Notes: generated by a model from the letters alone, not told the origin. Counted from the stretch's first letter, positions 1 to 12,560 are shown. The stretch: 64,000 bases of DNA from Aphrophora alni (GCA_963513935.1 OY740765.1:120409362-120473361), one strand, 5' to 3'. Made by a program: numbers and translations.

Positions 1-960
1 TATCATTATATGTCATAATACTTTTAGAAGTACCGCTTAGACTTCTAATATATAATATATACATTAAATCTAATTCTTTATGTAAAGAAACATTATCTCC
101 AAAGTCCAATGTGTTTATATTCATTAAATGATTATTATTAAAATTGATATCCTTATCCTTTATACAGAAATATATATATTTTTTAAATATCCTAAAGTAA
201 TTGCATATTTTTCCGTTTCTGGACTTGCGATGTTCAGTAGTTTTTTATTTTCAAATGACAAAGGTCTTTGTGTATTTACAGAAATAGAATTTATATGAAA
301 CAATTATAAACAATTTCATCTCATATCATTAGTCAATGTTGCATTTTTCCTATAAATGACGAACAATCGTCTCTCATTGTTTTTAAATTAACTCCATCCG
401 TATAAGAGATAATGAGATAAATTTGTGAATTATTGCTTCTGCTTGTGCTCCTGATATTACTACAACTTTAATATAGAATGAGATGACAGATTTAAGTTAA
501 AACTATACATAAGAGTTCAGTTTTGAAGGAACAACAGTGTAATATATTTCTCTTTGGTTTATGTGTTTATGTGCTTCTGTAAATTGACAATCATTGTTTT
601 GGAGACAATAAGTAAGTAACAAAAAGTCTACATGTTTTGGCAGTGTTGATTTAGGACTAGCCTTACTAAGTTAGAGATCTTTTGAATAGTCTATTTGTTT
701 TGTCTACTCAAAGAGTGAATGGTGTCATAACATTGGTTTACATCTATTGACATTTCTGTTTAAAAAAAGAAATATATTAGTATAGCTTGTACTGAACATA
801 AGAGATTTCATCAGTTACAATGACAGTTTTCAAAATTTAACTAATCTCAAAGTGTCTGAGATTGATAATGTATTACTACACATAGAAAATTGTTGATATT
901 ATTAAAGTATGCTCTAATTAACAAGTGGTGTTTGATAGGTCTTTTAAAGGATTTCGATAC
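1..960. other. AT-rich stretch, no gene seen
   Basis: I see no supported gene, array or terminal repeat here. The short open frames (for example near 890-1160) have no recognisable motif. The far right end runs into the 5' part of the non-LTR element, so its upstream limit could lie somewhat inside this stretch. Confidence 0.5.
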
Positions 961-975
961 TTACATTGAAATAAA

Positions 976-1165
976 ATGCCAAATGAAGATAAAATTTTGT
1001 GTAAATCATGTCAAAGGAACATATGGTAGGTGTTATGGACTTCTGTGTTCGTATCTTGTAGTGTTTAGTTTCACAGACTGTGTGCAGGATTGACTGTACA
1101 ACAGTATATGTACTTCTGTATACATAATTCTTGGGTATGTAACTCATGCAAACACACCTCAAACT
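976..1165 (+). pseudogene. PHD-like zinc finger of non-LTR ORF1
   Basis: The frame starting at the ATG at 976 gives a Cys-rich segment. It opens with CKSC, continues through a CSV...FHRLCAG block and ends with a W-V-C-N-S-C block at about 1130-1153. The C-x2-C / C-x2-C / H-x2-C / W-x-C-x2-C spacing is that of a PHD finger, which several insect non-LTR elements carry at the N terminus of ORF1. At least one in-frame stop interrupts it. It lies about 230 bp upstream of the ORF1 spacer frame and in the same orientation. The role, nucleic-acid or chromatin binding by the ORF1 protein, is inferred from the family. Confidence 0.6.
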
Positions 1166-1385
1166 ATTAAAAGGAATGGAGTAGTATACTCGATGTGATT
1201 ACTGATGAGGAGGAAAACAACACAAGTTTTGAAAGAGATGTATCTTCAGTGTTACCTTGCAGGAGGAAAATGAAGTTTTTCATAAGAGGTTGAGAATGTA
1301 AAAGCTGTCCTCAATTTAATCAAGACTGAATTAATTGAAAGCAGAACTGAATCTAAAGACCTACAAGATTAAATCAAATCACTAG

Positions 1386-1733
1386 ATGATGCTGCTTCTC
1401 AGAGAAGAAGCTGTAATTAAATTTGAGGCCGAAGTTGGTACCTACTTAAAGAAATATAATAATGACAATCATTCGCACTCAGTAGTTACAGCTAATTTAA
1501 AAAACAAAAGACTACCTTTGGTATATACTAATAGGGATAATGCCCTACAAAATAGGTTTGAATTACTATCAGAATATAATCTATCTCTAGAAAATATAAC
1601 CAAGAAATCTGTATTGGCTTCAATTAACAAACCTCATCAGTTGAACAAAGCAGTCAACGCAATGCCTTCTCAGGAAAAGATGGATAAACTAAATATCCAA
1701 AAATATACCAAAATTACTGATGACAGCCACTAA
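1386..1733 (+). pseudogene. ORF1 spacer segment of the non-LTR element
   Basis: This is an open frame of 115 codons, rich in Lys, Asn and Glu, with no catalytic motif. It begins with a Leu/Glu-rich stretch (LLREEAVIKFEAEV) that could be a short coiled coil, then becomes low in complexity. Its position between the zinc finger and the SGNH domain, and the piggyBac insertion just after it, make it the linker region of ORF1. The start codon given is only the first in the open frame; the real ORF1 start is upstream. Only position and composition support the call. Confidence 0.5.
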
Positions 1734-1898
1734 AGAAAGTCGTCTAATACTGTACATGATATTCTAAAGACTAATATTAACCTGTTGAAGAGTAGTTTAA
1801 AATGATCCCAAAAGAGTACTGACGGTTATAGTCCTTTGAGCCCAATAGAGTACTGACGGTTTTAACTGTTCAGAACAGGCTAGTTTACATTACCAATA

Positions 1899-2223
1899 TT
1901 ATGAGAGCTTTCGCTTTCTAGCGGCATTTCTATATACTAATGTGAAAATGAAACCAGGCGACGTTGCTGTGCGTAACAAAGATAACATGATTAAGGTCAA
2001 ATGGTGTGATAAGAGGCCTGTAACTGTTTTGTCGACAGTAGACAAACATTCAATGATTTCAGTTGATACAAGGTCACACAAAGGGGTACTAAAGCCAAAG
2101 TGTGTACTGGCTTATAATTCAAATATGGGCGCAGTGGACAAAAGCGAAATGATAGTCCGCAAGTATAAATTTAGTAAATTAGCTGGACAGTCAGTAACTA
2201 AAGTAAATAAAGCATTTAGGTGA
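1899..2223 (+). pseudogene. piggyBac-like transposase, C-terminal part of the catalytic core
   Basis: The frame contains KWCDKRPVTVLST, then KPKCVLAYN, then MGAVDKSEM. In piggyBac transposases (DDE_Tnp_1_7) the matching blocks are a KW-x-DKR-x-V-x-x-LST segment and a YN...GGVD segment; the Asp of the latter is the third catalytic acid and is retained here. The first two catalytic acids belong to the N-terminal core, which is missing. The frame stays related but broken through 2224-2357, where stops are present, and leads into the Cys-rich tail. Family identification is from memory of the motif spacing. Confidence 0.8.
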
Positions 2224-2357
2224 ATAATATTTCAATGTTACTATGATTGTTATAATAGCATAATTTTACAATTCATACAGAAAAACTTGCTACAAAATGT
2301 GTTTGCGTATCCAGGCAGTACATTCAAACAAATAACCCAAATGCAAAACTTCACATC

Positions 2358-2660
2358 ATGGACTTTAGAATAAATCTCATAAGGCAATTTTTAGAAATTC
2401 ATGTTGCATTGGGAGAGAAGGCCGGCGCTGGCCCCTGTCCAGTGGATGGAGCTCAGCAGCCGCTACGCTTGTCAGGACATCATTTTCCCCACCCACTACC
2501 TGGACGGGAAAACGGCCGAAAAAATCTCAAACGCTGCTTTGTATGCTCGAACACCACTCGAAGTGAGCGTAAAAGAAAAGAAACTGCATACGAGTGTTCT
2601 AAGTGCAAAATAGTTCTTTGCGTATATCCATGCTTCGAGCATTTTCATACAATAGAATAG
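2358..2660 (+). pseudogene. piggyBac-like transposase C-terminal cysteine-rich domain
   Basis: The end of this frame reads RCFVC, then a basic stretch, then YECSKCKIVLC and CFEHFHT. Two CxxC pairs with following Cys and His residues are the zinc-binding tail of piggyBac-like transposases, thought to bind the element ends. The stop at 2658-2660 is a plausible natural terminus, about 215 bp from the right TIR. The segment at about 2420-2520 is clearly richer in GC than its surroundings but stays in frame with an HFPHPLPGR-like block typical just before the zinc finger. Confidence 0.75.
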
Positions 2661-2935
2661 TTCTAACAAACTGCAGTATAGGCCTACTGTTTAATTTGTT
2701 TACTTATAAATAGTAAAAATGTATTATTTTAGTATTTTTTTAGTGTTTCAATACATTTTGAAAGAAAAAAATGAAAAAAATGATCTTTACTCCCTGTGGT
2801 TTATCAGTGATACTTTGGTCTACTACTATAGGTCCTAATAGGCTAGACGGTTATAGCTGTCATTACTCTTCAACAGGTTGGAACAGAACCATATTAATTT
2901 GTTGAAATAATCCCAGAAAAAAGTAGAAGAAAAAG

Positions 2936-3471
2936 GTAAAATTGTTGTTGTGGAAGATAGTCACAGTCATGGCATTACAAACATTTTAAAGAATTATATT
3001 TGTAAATTATAGTGTGATTGGTAATGTTTGTCTTCTCTATTAAGACTGTGGTAACAAGAGTGAAGGAACTATCAAAAAAGTTTACTCTAAATAATTTCAT
3101 TATTGTCTTTGGAGGTAAGAATGATGTTAGTTTGGGGAAAAAACTATAACAATGCTATTATAGAAGCACTATATTATGGTTTAATAACTTTCTCAAAAAA
3201 GACAAACATTATAATTAATACAATTCCGTTGTCCAATAATACTCTGCTGAAAAAACATCTGGTGGAACATGCAAATTGCTTCATACATTCTAGCATCAAT
3301 CACTCAGGGAATAAGAACCCAAGGAACATATTGATTAATTTCATAAATGAACGTCTGTCACATCATCACTTCATGACTACAGATCACTTGAATATGAGGG
3401 GTAAACATTTGATTTGTGAAAGGTTGATGGAACTCATAAAACACAAAAGCGAAAAAAATAGAAAGTCCTAA
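2936..3471 (+). pseudogene. SGNH/GDSL-like hydrolase domain of non-LTR ORF1
   Basis: At about 2936-2975 a frame gives IVVVEDSHSHGI, which matches block I (G-D-S-H) of the SGNH domain with Gly changed to Glu. The open frame 3103-3471 follows: a Trp-Gly-Lys-Asn segment where families have GG-x-ND, a TNIIINTIPL strand, and TTDHLNMRGKHLICERL near the end, which fits the terminal D-x-x-H-L block. Several insect and vertebrate CR1-like elements encode such an esterase-like ORF1 domain. The Ser and His positions are still visible, but frameshifts separate block I from the rest, so this is not functional. Confidence 0.75.
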
Positions 3472-3917
3472 TGATTCCATTAGTCAGAAAGTTAAACCTA
3501 CATTCATGAAAAGATGGTTATTTAAGAGTAAGAATAAAGATATTGCTACGGACATATAGAAGATTAATAACAATGAATATAAAAATGCAACCCTTTTGGT
3601 CAAGTGGCTACTAAAGGGCCAATGTATGAACAGAGCAGTAAATGAAAAGGAGAATCAGGAACAAACTCATACAGGAGATGAACTGAAATGGGCTGAAGAT
3701 GAAAACAAGGTGTTAACTAAACTTACTTTTTTGGATAAGTGGATATTGAAAAACAAAAAAAAAAAAAAAACCTAGTCAAAGGATTAAAAAACATATAAAA
3801 ACAAGCACAATTCTTCACCAAGGATAGCTTGAAACCAAATGGTTGATTTGAATTATAGTGATAATGTGAATGGTGTAAATGTAGATAGTTCTTTACCTCA
3901 AGGAGTGACAATGAGCA

Positions 3918-4778
3918 ATGCTCAGCAAATATAGATTTCGGCAAAGTGGTTTAAAAAAACAAAAATGTAGTTTAGATAAAAAGTTAGCTGGTAAGATAGC
4001 TGTATTAACTATTGAAGATTGTATCAGTTCTCAGGTAAATGGTCGGGTGTTGCAGGAATGCATTATAAATACAAAAAATAAACACTTTGGAAGTATGGTT
4101 GGATCATTTTCAGTATTGCATCAAAATATGCAACTGTTTTTGCTTAAAAAACTTGATGAACTGGAAATTATGATAACTTTAGAAAACCAGATATTTTAGT
4201 CCACACAGAGCATGGCACAAGACTCTAATGTTAACACACTGTGCCTTCGTGGGTAAACATTATGATCTAGCTTTTCAGGGAAGCAATTCATAGGGAGTGG
4301 GTGTAGCTATTATTTAAAAAACAACTCTTAAATCTCAAGTAAAAAAATTTAGAAAAAGTGATTGAACACTCTATTATCCAATTCTCAAATTTTATCATAA
4401 TTGGTGTATACAGATCAAACATATTGGGTAATGTTAATGATTTTATTTCAGGGCTCACATGCCCTATTGAAGGAAATCCGAATGACAAACAAGTTAATTA
4501 TTTTACTGGGGGATTTTAATATTGATTCATAGGTTTCATCGTCAAAACTTCATAAATTGGAAAAAACACTACTGAAGTATAATCTACGCCTAAGAGTTAA
4601 AAATTATACCATAGTCGTAAAAGATTCACAAACCACAATAGATAATATTGCTACTGATTTCACTCCTCAGTCTTATAGTGCTAAAGGAAGAAAAACAACA
4701 TTTTCTGATCATTATGTACAACAAATATATATTATTGGTAATAGAACAAGAGTTAATTCCATCATATCAGACAAGTAA
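3918..4778 (+). pseudogene. AP-type endonuclease domain of the non-LTR element
   Basis: Two frames carry the family landmarks. In 3918-4199 the segment FSVLHQNMQ followed by KKLDELE (residues about 64-84) matches the start of the endonuclease, where the Asn is metal-binding. In 4557-4778 TTIDNI (residues 26-31) and FSDHYVQQ (about 49-56) match the T-x-IDxI and SDH motifs that end the domain. The middle (4200-4556) is shifted and holds stops. The enzyme normally nicks target DNA to prime reverse transcription. This copy is inactive by frame disruption. Confidence 0.8.
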
Positions 4779-5214
4779 AATAGGATAATACATTAGAAAT
4801 AAAAAGTAGACTTAAAACAGAAAATTGGAAAGAGGTATACTCCGCTTTGTCAGCTTAAGACAAGTATAGTGCCTTCTTAGAAATATTTGATCATTGGTTT
4901 CAGATGACAAGTCCCATAATTAGAATTAATCAAAGAATTTATGTAAAACCTAAATCTTAGCTTACTGAAGGCATTCAACCTCTAGTAAAAATCTTACGTT
5001 TTACGATAATATTTCTAAAATTTCAAATTCACTAAGTTTTCAATATTTTTATAAACTATACAGACAAACATATAAGTAAATCATTAAAAGTGCAAGGTCT
5101 TTAGATGTCAAGAGATGTTTCAAAGGCTTTTTGCCAATATGGTAAAGACAGCATGGGACATAATTAACCATAAAAACACTCTTAAAACAGTTATACAAAC
5201 CACAGAGCATTACA

Positions 5215-6560
5215 TTGAAGTTGAGTGGTAATGTCGAGAAAGATACCCAAAGTGTTTACAATATAGTCAATTTATTCTTTAATAAGGTTTTCAAGGGCTC
5301 AAAAATGGAGTATACTGATTGTGCTACTTTTCCCACTCAGTCCACCATGGACTTAAACCCAGTAGCGGAAAATGATATCCGTAAAATTATTAGAAGTCAA
5401 AAAACAAATCCTCATCAGGATATGATGAGATACCAGCACGGCTAGGTAAACAATACTGTGAAGAATTGCTTAAACCTTTAACACATATTATCAATCAGTC
5501 ATTCTAAGAGGCAATTTTTCCGTACTAACTAAAAATAGCAAAGATTAAACCACTTTTCAAAAAAGTTGACTTTGAGGATGTTCGGTATTATAGACCTATG
5601 TAATTATCATTCTTCCCTTTTTTCCAAAAAGTATATATGAAACAACTCACAACAGAATTAAACAACAATAATATTTTTTGGAAAATCATTATGGGTTTTT
5701 GAAGTGTAAGAGTACCATAGATGTTATAATTAAAAATGTTGACACAATTTTACCCATTCTTGATAACAAAGAAAATTACTATAATATTTTCAAAGACCTG
5801 AGCTAAACATTTGATTGTATGGACCATGATCTGCTATTATATAAATTAATTAGATATGTTATTTAAGGGAAACCACTGAAATGTGTCACAACATACCTGG
5901 AACATAGAGTTCATTATGTAGATCTTACATGTGCTGAGGGGAAAGTGCATAAGTCTGACATACTTACAGTTAAACATGGTTTACATCAAGAGTCAATCCT
6001 GGGTCCTGTTCTCTTTATATTATATATTAATAACCTGCCATTACATTTGACTTGTGGCTCAGCCCTTATGTATGTAGATGATACAACCCTCATCATGTCA
6101 GATTAAAACCATAGTGCTTTAGAGATTAAATCTTACATAACTTATAACTTATAACTTATTAAATAAAGTTAGAGAATATTTCAGCAAACCTAATATAATG
6201 CTGAATTAAAAACAAATATGTCTCATTCTCAACAAAGAACAGAAGATATTGTAGTGAAATTGATCTCTTTGTAGATAACTATCAACTAATCGAAGTAGAA
6301 AGTAGAAAATTTCTTGGTTTGACAATTGATCCAAAATTGAACTTGGAGTGGTCATATAAGTCCATTGCCTACAAAAATGAACTCTTCGATTTATGTTCTG
6401 AAAAGGTTGTCAAGTTAATACTCATTACCTGTTATTAGGATGGCATATTATGGTATATTTTATTGTCATATTCAATATGGTGTTGCTATGTGGGGAAATG
6501 CTTCAAAGAGATAAATGTTAAAGGTCTTCAAAATTCAAAAGTCTGCACTTTGGGCTATCT
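5215..6560 (+). pseudogene. Reverse transcriptase of the non-LTR element
   Basis: The frame 5215-5445 gives the conserved lead-in DLNPVAENDIRKIIRS, followed in another frame by IPARLGKQYCEELLKPL. Next come KIKPLFKKVDFEDVRYYRP (about 5535-5600), a broken FKDLS-stop-TFDCMDHDLLL block (about 5790-5840) holding the first catalytic Asp, GLHQESILGPVLFILYI (about 5971-6025), and YVDD at 6071-6082, where non-LTR families usually have YADD or FADD. The tail QKSALWAIFGIYS near 6540 matches the region after the thumb. Several stops and shifts separate these blocks. The frame is lost where the 145-bp array starts. Confidence 0.85.
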
Positions 6561-7374
6561 TTGGTATCTATAGTCATGATCTTTTGTATTATTACATCTG
6601 CAGTTGGTTAACAAATTGTTTACCGTATTTTTCTTTACAACCTCTATCTTCAATAATTATATATTGGCTTTAAACAGTCAAGTACATTATATTAATTAGT
6701 AACTTTCATGCTCCGTAGTGTTGATCTTATGTATTAGTCTATTACGTCTGCAGTTTCTTAACAATTGTTTACCATAATTTTCTTTTCAACCTCTAAATTC
6801 CATTATTATATATTAGCTTTAAACAGTCAAGTGCATTATATTAATTAGTTATTTTATGCTGTGTAGTGTTGATCTTTTTTATTATTACATCAGCAGATTG
6901 TTAACTAATTGTTTTCCGGAGTTTTCTTTACAACCTTTATCTTCCAATATTATATATTGGCTTTAAACAGTCAAGTACATTACATTATTACTTTCATGCT
7001 GTGTAGTGATGATTATTGTCTTATTCTGTCAGCAGTTTCTTAAAATATTGTTAACCGTAATTTTCTCTTCAAACTAAATATACCAATGTTATATTTTAGC
7101 TTTAAGCATTCAAGTACATTATGTTAAATAGTTACATTTATTCTGCGTAGTGTTGATCTTTTGTATAATTACGTCAGCAGTTTGTTAAAAAATTGTTTTC
7201 TGGAGTTTTCTTTACGACCTCTATCTTCCATTATTATATATTGGCTTTATAAAGTCAAGTACTTTATATTAATTAGTTCATTTTCAAGCTGTGAAGTGAC
7301 GATCATTGTCTTATTACGTCAGCAGTTTGGTAACAAATTGTTTTCCTGAGTTTACTTTACATTTTGTATTACCT

Positions 7375-7515
<141 letters not shown>

Positions 7516-10500
7516 TGCTTTAAACAGTCAAATAAATTTCAATAATTAGATTAATTTGAAGTTGCATAGTGACGATCTTTGTTTTATTACAACTGCAATT
7601 TTTTCCAAATATTTTTACAGGAGGATTCTTTACACCATGTATCATCCATTATTACCTACTTAACTTTAAACATTCAATTATATTATAATAATTATCTTAC
7701 CTTGACGCTGTGTATTGGTGGTTTTTATCTTATTGAGTATGTACTTCGTTAACAAGTCGTTTTCCGGATTTATCTCTACGCCCTGTATCATCCATTATTA
7801 GATATTAGCTTTAAAAGGTCAATTACGTTATATTAATTAGTTTATTTTTAAGTTGCCAAGTGTTGAACTTTGTCTTATTACGTATGCAGTTAACAAATGA
7901 TTTTCAGGAGTTTACTTTATACCCTAAATCATCAATTATTACCTATTAGTATTACACAGTTTGTTACATTATATTAATTAGTTTATTTTCAAGGTGCGTA
8001 GTGACAAAGTTATTCTTATTCATCTGCAGTTAACAAATGATTTTCTGGAGTTTTCTTTATACCCTATACCATTAATTATTACCTATAAGCTTTACACAGT
8101 TTGTTACATTTTATTAATTAGTTTATTTTGAAAGTGCGTAGTGACAAAGTTTTTCTTATTTGTCTTGTGTTAACAAATGATTTTCTGGAGTTTTCTTTAT
8201 ACCCTATATCATCAATTATTACCTATTAGCTTACACAGTTTGTTACATTACATTAATTAGTTTATTTTGAATATGCGTATTGACAAAGTTTTTCTTATTA
8301 CATCTGCAGTTAACAAATGATTTTCTGGAGTTTTCTTATCATCCTGTTTCATCCATTATCACCTATTAGCCTTACACATTAAATTGTATTATAATTAACT
8401 TATTTTGATGCTGTGTATAGTTGGTTTTTATTTATTAAGTCTGTACTTTGTTAAGAAATTGATATCAAGGCTATTATTTACACCCTTTATCGTCCATTTT
8501 AACCTATTATATTAAAACAGTCAATTATATAATATTAATTAGTTTATTTTGAGCTGGGTAAAACAATCTTTGTATAATTACGTATACAGTTTGTTAACAA
8601 ATTGTACCCTGGACTACCCTTTAAATTTGGGATATTTTATTATTACCTATTAGCTTTAAACAGTCAATTACCGGTACATTATATTATTTAATTAGTTTGA
8701 AGATGCGTTGTAACGATATTTCTTTTCTTACGTAAGCAGTATTTTACCAAAAATTTTCCGGAAATTTTTTCACCCTGTATCATCCATTATTATCTACTAG
8801 CTTTAAACCTTCAATTACATTATATTAATTAGCTCTATTTGACGCTGGGTAGTGACGATCTTTGTCTTATTACGTCTTCAGTTTGTTAACAAAGTGTTTT
8901 CCGGAGTTTCCTGTACACTCTGAATCATCCATTGTCATCTATTAGCTACAAACAATCAATTACGTTATTATAATTAACTCATTTTGACGGGATGTAGTGG
9001 TCGCATTTATCTTATTACTTCTGCAGATTGTTAACAATTTGTTTACCTGATTTTCCTTTACACTCTTTATAATCCATTATTAAATATTATCTTTAAACAG
9101 TTCATTACAATATATTAATTAACTTATTTAGCCGCCATGTAGTGGTGGTTTTTACTTATTAAGCCTGAACTTTGTTAACACATTGTATTCCGGAGTTCTC
9201 TTTACACTGTATCAACCATTATTATCTTTTAGCTTTAAACCTTCAATTACATTATATAGCTTATTTTGAAGCTGCGTAGTGACGATCTTTCTCTTATTAC
9301 GTCTGCAGTTTGTTACCAAATTCTTTACCGGAGTTTTCTTTACACCCTGTATCCTGTATTATTTACCTATTTGGTTTAAACAGCCAAATAATTATATTAT
9401 AATAATTACCTTATTTTGACCCTGTGTAGTGGTGGTTTTAATCTTACTAAGTCTGTACTTTGTTAACAAATTGATATCCCGACTTTCTTTACACTCTCTA
9501 TCATCCATTATTATTAACTTGCTTTAAACAGTCAATTACATTTTATTTACTAATTTGTTTTGAATCTGCGTAGTGACGATCTTTGTCGTATTAAGTCAGG
9601 TATTTGTTAACAAATTGTTTAACGATCTTTTCTTTACATATTTCGTCATCCATTATTACCTATTAGCTTTAAACAGCCAATTACATTATATTAATTAACT
9701 TATTTTGACGCCGTGTAGTGGTGGTTTTTATCATATTAAGTGTGCAATTTGTTAACAAATAGTTTTCCGGAGTTTACTTTACACCCTGTATCGTCCCTTA
9801 TTATCTATTAGCTTTTAATTGACAATTATATTATAATAAATAACATATTCTGACATTGTGTAATAGTGGTTTTTATCATATTATGTCTGAAATTTGTTAA
9901 TAAATTGCTTTCCGGAGTTTACTTTACACCTTTTATCATCCCTTACTATCTATTAGTTTTTAATTGTCCATTATAATATACTTATTTTGACATTTTGTAA
10001 CGGTGGTTTTTATCATATTAAGACTGTACTTTGTTAACAGATTGCTTTCCGGAGTTTACTTTACACCCTGTATAATCCCTTATTATCTATTAGCTTTTAA
10101 TTTTCAATTACATAATATTTTTAACTTATTTTCACATTGTGTAGTGGTTGTTTTTATCATATTAATTCTGTACTTTATTATCAAATTTGTTTCCGGAGTT
10201 TTCTTTGCACCCTGTATCATCTATTAATATCTATTATTAAAAAAAAAATCAATTATATTCTATTAACTTATTTATTTTGAAGCTGCGTAGTGACAATCTT
10301 CGTCTTATTACGTCTGCAAATTAGTTAACAAATTGTTCTCTGGAGTTTTATATACACCTTGTATCATCCGCTATTAACTATTAGCTATTAAACCATAAAT
10401 AACATTTTATTATAACTCATTATGAAGCTGTCTAGTCGTGGTTTTTATCTTATTTGGTCAACCAATTGTTTTCCGTAGTTTTCTTTACACACTGTATAAA

Positions 10501-10589
10501 ACTTTATTATCTATTAACTTTAAACAGTCAATTAGCTTATGTTTAAGCATCGTAGTGACTATCTTTGTCTTTTTGAGTCTGCAGTTTGT

Positions 10590-11140
10590 TAGTACCGATA
10601 TTCACGATTCCTCGCGTGTCGTGAGAGCTCGGTAAAATGTTAGGAAAATGTGCTTCACATATAACTCTCGCTATAACTTACTGCGCATATTATACAATAA
10701 GATTTTTTTAAACACAGGTGGAAAGAGGGAGAATTTATCATTTATCTATAAGATAGTGTCAAGGTGTAGTAGATTAAACAAAATAGGAACTTGTAAAAAA
10801 TAAACAAATGTAACGTATGTTTTATGCAAAATTACTATTCGCAAGTGTTGATCGTGTACAGCAGAGTGTAATGCTAAATTCATCCGATTATATCTACGAC
10901 ATCTTACTTATTTTAAGACTTTAGGTTACATGAAAATTCAAGTTCAGATCTTTATATTTCCATTGGTGCCAAATTTATTGCGATTAGACGACTTTTAGTG
11001 GGTGAAACCTTGAATGGAAAGTAAGACTTTTTACCTGTCGCTATAAGTTGTGTGCTGTGTGTTACCGTGTCGCTACCGTTTGAGTGTAGAAAAAAGTCTC
11101 TCTGTATGGGACACGCGTATGCTATTAGCCGTTGCAGGGT
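10590..11140. other. ~550-bp unrelated insert in the 145-bp array
   Basis: The satellite unit breaks off after GCAGTTTGTTA near 10590 and resumes at TCCGGAGTTTTC near 11140, about where the lost unit would continue. The inserted sequence is not satellite. It contains two similar direct segments with the core TCGCTATAA (about 10668 and 11038). I see no convincing terminal inverted repeat, target duplication or coding potential, so the mechanism is open. Confidence 0.6.
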
Positions 11141-11689
11141 CCGGAGTTTTCTTTACTCATACTGTATCATTCATTATTTACTATTAGCTTAAAACAGTCT
11201 ATTACATTATTTTATTTAACTTAGTTCGATGCTGTGTAGTGTTGATTTTTATCTTATTAAGTCTGTACTTTGTTAAAAAAAAATTTCCGGAGTTTTCTTT
11301 ACACTCTGTTATTCACATTATTTATTAGCTTTAAACAGTCAATTACAATATATCAATTAGCTTATATTGAAGCTGCGTAGTGACGATCTTTGTCTTATTA
11401 CGTCTGCAGTTTGTTACCAATTAATTGTTTTCCTGAGTTTTCGTTACACCCTTTATCATTCATTATTACTATTAGCTTTAAACCGTCAATTGGAATACAA
11501 TTAGCTTATATTGAAGCTGCGTAGTGACGATCTTTGTCTTATTACGTCTAAAGTTTGTTACCAAATTGTTTTCTTTACACTCTTAATTATTGTCCATTAG
11601 GTTTAAACAGTCAATTACATTATACTAATTAGCTTATTTTGATTCTATGTAGTGACGGGTTTATACTTATTGTGCCGGTAACAAATCAT

Positions 11690-12560
11690 AGCGTCACAGA
11701 AAGCGGCAAAACGCATCCAGCCGTAAAATAGAAATCGAACATTTGTGTTCGAAATTCAAATCAGACCGTGTGATTCCCCCAGGGAAATCTGTTGGCATTG
11801 TCTGTGGTTATGCGGCTATGGAATATGAGATGAAGATACAGTATCCAGCATCCAACTGTCTTTAGTTTTTAATTAAGCTGTGAACAAGCATCCACTTTAG
11901 TCAATAGTAGATTGAACTATTTGTTTTGCCTTCAGTTTAGATGTGACTATCTTCAGTCTATATGTAAATGTTTCAATATAATATATCAAGGTTCTATTTT
12001 AATTTGGTATTTCGTTTATTTAATTTCCTGTTCTTTTAAAGAGAAAAATTTCTCGATAGAAAATGATTATGTGAGTGAGTATAAAAAAAAAATTGAGACA
12101 AAACGTTTTCCGAAAACGCTGAGTTTTCCAGATATCCGCCATTTTGTTTTTCACTAAAAAATTATAGCTTTAGAAATAGAATAGGTATTGCGTTCAGATT
12201 TAGTTACATTTTATAAGTGAACTGAAAATAAAGACTTCATTTTGTATAGTTTAAAATGCCAGCAATTTAAAATATGTAACACTAAACCTCTTGAAAACCA
12301 TTAACTTTACAAAATTACATGAAGGTGTAAAAGTTTTCTTTTAAATGTGCAAACATAACAGTTTTAAAAAAAATGTTTTCTTTAGGTGAAAGGATAACCG
12401 AGTTATTGATAAAAAACAGAAAACTAATTTCTTCGTAATTGTCTACAACATCCAAGATTGACCTAAAACCCAAAATTTCTGAATTCTATTACTTTTAATA
12501 GAAATTTTGAAATACTTTGCTCTGAATTCTATAAAAAATTCAAATATGACCCTTATCTAT
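11690..12560. other. Unannotated AT-rich stretch after the satellite
   Basis: About 11690-11870 is less AT-rich than its surroundings and non-repetitive, but I find no motif in it. The rest is AT-rich. The frame at 11912-12157 has no recognisable domain. Confidence 0.4.

Larger units (their letters stand above)
1777..2881 (+). mobile_element. Internally deleted piggyBac-like DNA transposon with TIRs
   Basis: The left end reads TTAA (1777-1780) then CCTGTTGAAGAGTA; the right end is the exact reverse complement of those 14 bases, ending at 2877 and followed by TTGG (2878-2881). TTAA is the piggyBac target site, so TTGG is best read as a mutated copy. ACGGTTATAG recurs just inside both ends (about 1824 and 2847), as subterminal motifs. 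Between them lie two fragments of a piggyBac-type transposase in the plus direction. About 1.1 kb remains where full elements are usually 2-3 kb, so most of the coding region is gone. It sits inside ORF1 of the non-LTR element. Confidence 0.85.
972..6560 (+). mobile_element. Decayed non-LTR retrotransposon (CR1/Jockey-like), interrupted by a piggyBac-like element
   Basis: In order on the plus strand I read a PHD-like zinc finger (about 976-1155), a charged spacer (1386-1733), an SGNH/GDSL-type domain (about 2936-3471), an AP-endonuclease (about 3918-4778) and a reverse transcriptase (about 5215-6560). That order is known for ORF1 plus ORF2 of insect CR1-like elements. Every domain is broken by stops and frameshifts, so the copy is dead. 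A 1.1-kb foreign element sits at 1781-2877, between the ORF1 spacer and the SGNH domain. No poly(A) tail or 3' UTR follows the RT; a tandem array begins there instead. Clade assignment (CR1 against Jockey or a relative) is inference. Confidence 0.8.
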
